Positions 5,532-6,872 of a DNA stretch of 6,872 bases are shown here, piece after piece; positions within the stretch are counted from its first letter, which is position 1; every line of letters starts with the position of its first letter. Under the pieces are notes generated by a model. The model ran no database searches and had not been told where the DNA came from. It saw only the letters and a list, made by a program, of their open reading frames with translations. The DNA is from Clostridia bacterium (GTDB taxonomy: Bacteria; Bacillota; Clostridia; Christensenellales; QALW01). Location of the stretch: NCBI GenBank assembly GCA_017964345.1, contig JAGCSD010000151.1, forward strand, positions 1 through 6,872. The letters run 5' to 3'. The translations under genes were made by a program, and so were the position numbers.

Positions 5532-6872
5532 TTGAAACGGGAAGACATTCGCAACATCGCCATCATCGCGCACGTAGACCACGGCAAAACAACGCTGGTG
5601 GACGAAATGCTCAAGCAAAGCGGCTTATTCCGCGAAAATCAGCAGCTCCAGGAACGCATGATGGACTCCGGGGACATCGAGCGCGAGCGCGGCATCACGA
5701 TTTTGGCAAAGAACACCGCCGTGCAATACAAAAATGTAAAAATCAACGTGGTGGACACGCCGGGACACGCCGATTTCGGCGGAGAAGTAGAGCGCGTCTT
5801 AAAAATGACCAGCGGCGTGGTCTTGCTCGTTGACGCCTTTGAGGGACCGATGCCTCAGACGCGTTTCGTGCTTTCCAAAGCGCTGGAACTGGGATTGAAA
5901 GTCATCGTCGTCATCAACAAAATGGACCGTCCCGACGCGCGTCCCGACGAAGTAGCCGACGAAATACTGGATCTGTTCATCGAGCTGGGCGCCGACGATT
6001 CCCAGCTTGACTGTCCGTTCTTATACGCCTCCGGGCGCGCCGGTACAGCGTCGGACGATCCGCGCGTACCCGGCAAGGATATGGCGCCGCTGTTCGAAGC
6101 GATCCTGAAATATATACCCTTCCCCGAGGGCGAACCCGACGAGCCGGCGCAGATGCTTGTTTCCACGATCGACTACAACGAATATGTGGGACGAATCGGC
6201 ATCGGCAGAATTGAACGCGGCACGATCCGCACGGGCAATATGATCTCACTTTGTACGTTTGGGGAAGAAACGGCACGCGCCAGCGTTCGCGTAACAAGTT
6301 TGTCCGTATTTGAGGGGCTGAAACGCGTGAACGTGGAAGAGGCGTCCGTCGGTGAAATCGTGGCGCTTTCCGGCGTGCCGGACATCAATATCGGAGATAC
6401 CCTCTGTGCGCCCGACGCGATCGAGCCGCTTCCATTCGTGAAGATCACCGAGCCGACCGTCAGCATGACGTTTTCCGTCAACGATTCGCCTTTTGCCGGT
6501 AAGGAGGGACGCTATCTGACCAGCCGTCACCTGCGCGCCCGCCTGTACCGCGAGGTGGAAACCGACGTTTCCCTGCGTGTGGAAGACACCGACTCCGCCG
6601 ACAGCTTCAAGGTTACCGGGCGCGGAGAGCTTCACCTTTCCATTCTGATCGAAACCATGCGCCGGCAGGGGTATGAACTGCAGGTCAGCAAGCCCGAGGT
6701 GCTATATAAAGAGATCGACGGCAAGCGGTGCGAACCGATCGAGCGCGTCATCATCGACGTACCGGATCAGTATTCCGGCACGGTGATCCAGCACATGGGC
6801 TCCAGCCACGGCGAAATGGTCAATATGCTCTCCCTCAGCGACACCATGCGCCGCATGGAATTCCTGGTGCCG
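5532..6872 (+). CDS. typA: Ribosome-associated translational GTPase TypA/BipA, 5' part
   Basis: The first 447 codons of an expected 605-615-residue protein; the gene runs off the right edge. TypA/BipA is an EF-G-like GTPase that binds 70S ribosomes and helps large-subunit assembly and growth under stress such as cold. The G domain is complete: AHVDHGKT P-loop (13-20), RERGITI switch I (51-57), DTPGH (75-79), NKMD (129-132) and the SGRAG G5 region (167-171). Domain II runs from about 205 to 300 ([17 protein letters not shown], then GDT). The EF-G domain III-like part (about 303-388) carries [23 protein letters not shown] and [18 protein letters not shown]. The domain V-like part starts near 395 ([11 protein letters not shown]). 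The BipA-specific C-terminal domain lies beyond the window. No defects are visible. The start is TTG at 5532. Unlike the neighbouring minus-strand genes, this is a core housekeeping gene. Confidence 0.97.
   Translation, partial: MKREDIRNIAIIAHVDHGKTTLVDEMLKQSGLFRENQQLQERMMDSGDIERERGITILAKNTAVQYKNVKINVVDTPGHADFGGEVERVLKMTSGVVLLVDAFEGPMPQTRFVLSKALELGLKVIVVINKMDRPDARPDEVADEILDLFIELGADDSQLDCPFLYASGRAGTASDDPRVPGKDMAPLFEAILKYIPFPEGEPDEPAQMLVSTIDYNEYVGRIGIGRIERGTIRTGNMISLCTFGEETARASVRVTSLSVFEGLKRVNVEEASVGEIVALSGVPDINIGDTLCAPDAIEPLPFVKITEPTVSMTFSVNDSPFAGKEGRYLTSRHLRARLYREVETDVSLRVEDTDSADSFKVTGRGELHLSILIETMRRQGYELQVSKPEVLYKEIDGKRCEPIERVIIDVPDQYSGTVIQHMGSSHGEMVNMLSLSDTMRRMEFLVP

Noticed and set aside
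5417..5833. 138-codon plus-strand frame overlapping the typA start
   Set aside because: It is an out-of-frame reading of the typA 5' end and leader; the correct frame shows all five GTPase motifs.
1..6872. CRISPR array, insertion sequence, tRNA/rRNA, phage or defence genes
   Set aside because: I saw no spaced repeats, transposase motifs, tRNA cloverleaf or defence-type domains on either strand.

Overview
The window reads as chromosomal DNA from a Gram-positive, low-repeat Firmicute of the Clostridia type with fairly high GC (mid-50s percent by eye). This is an inference. It rests on strong AGGAGG-type ribosome binding sites, housekeeping (sigma-A-like) promoters with 17-bp spacers, a SpoIIQ-like M23 fragment, and single-TM envelope proteins without outer-membrane features. 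There are no mobile elements, tRNA or rRNA genes, or CRISPR repeats.

Layout, left to right: (1) the 3' end of a plus-strand M23/LytM-domain gene, best matched by eye to the SpoIIQ-like family; (2) a strong bidirectional terminator (281-323) between converging genes; (3) a minus-strand ZIP-family metal transporter (336-1115) with its own perfect-consensus promoter (1170-1198) and a leader hairpin beside its ribosome binding site; (4) a minus-strand GH78-like, alpha-L-rhamnosidase-family protein (1208-3220) without signal peptide; (5) a minus-strand, membrane-anchored endonuclease/exonuclease/phosphatase-fold protein (3324-4385) with its own promoter (4418-4446); (6) a minus-strand, single-TM, cysteine-rich protein with a SPOR-like segment (4472-5248); (7) a divergent intergenic region of about 280 bases holding a direct-repeat pair, a plus-strand promoter and a structured leader; and (8) the first 447 codons of typA/bipA (5532 to window end), with a TTG start.

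Genes 5 and 4 are probably co-transcribed, because no intrinsic terminator or convincing promoter lies between them. The ZIP gene and typA each have a separate promoter. I see no evidence that these genes form one dedicated system. This looks like ordinary core and accessory chromosome, and the most interesting material is regulatory: the typA upstream region and leader, and the ZIP leader. The many long open frames antisense to the minus-strand genes are GC-driven shadows.
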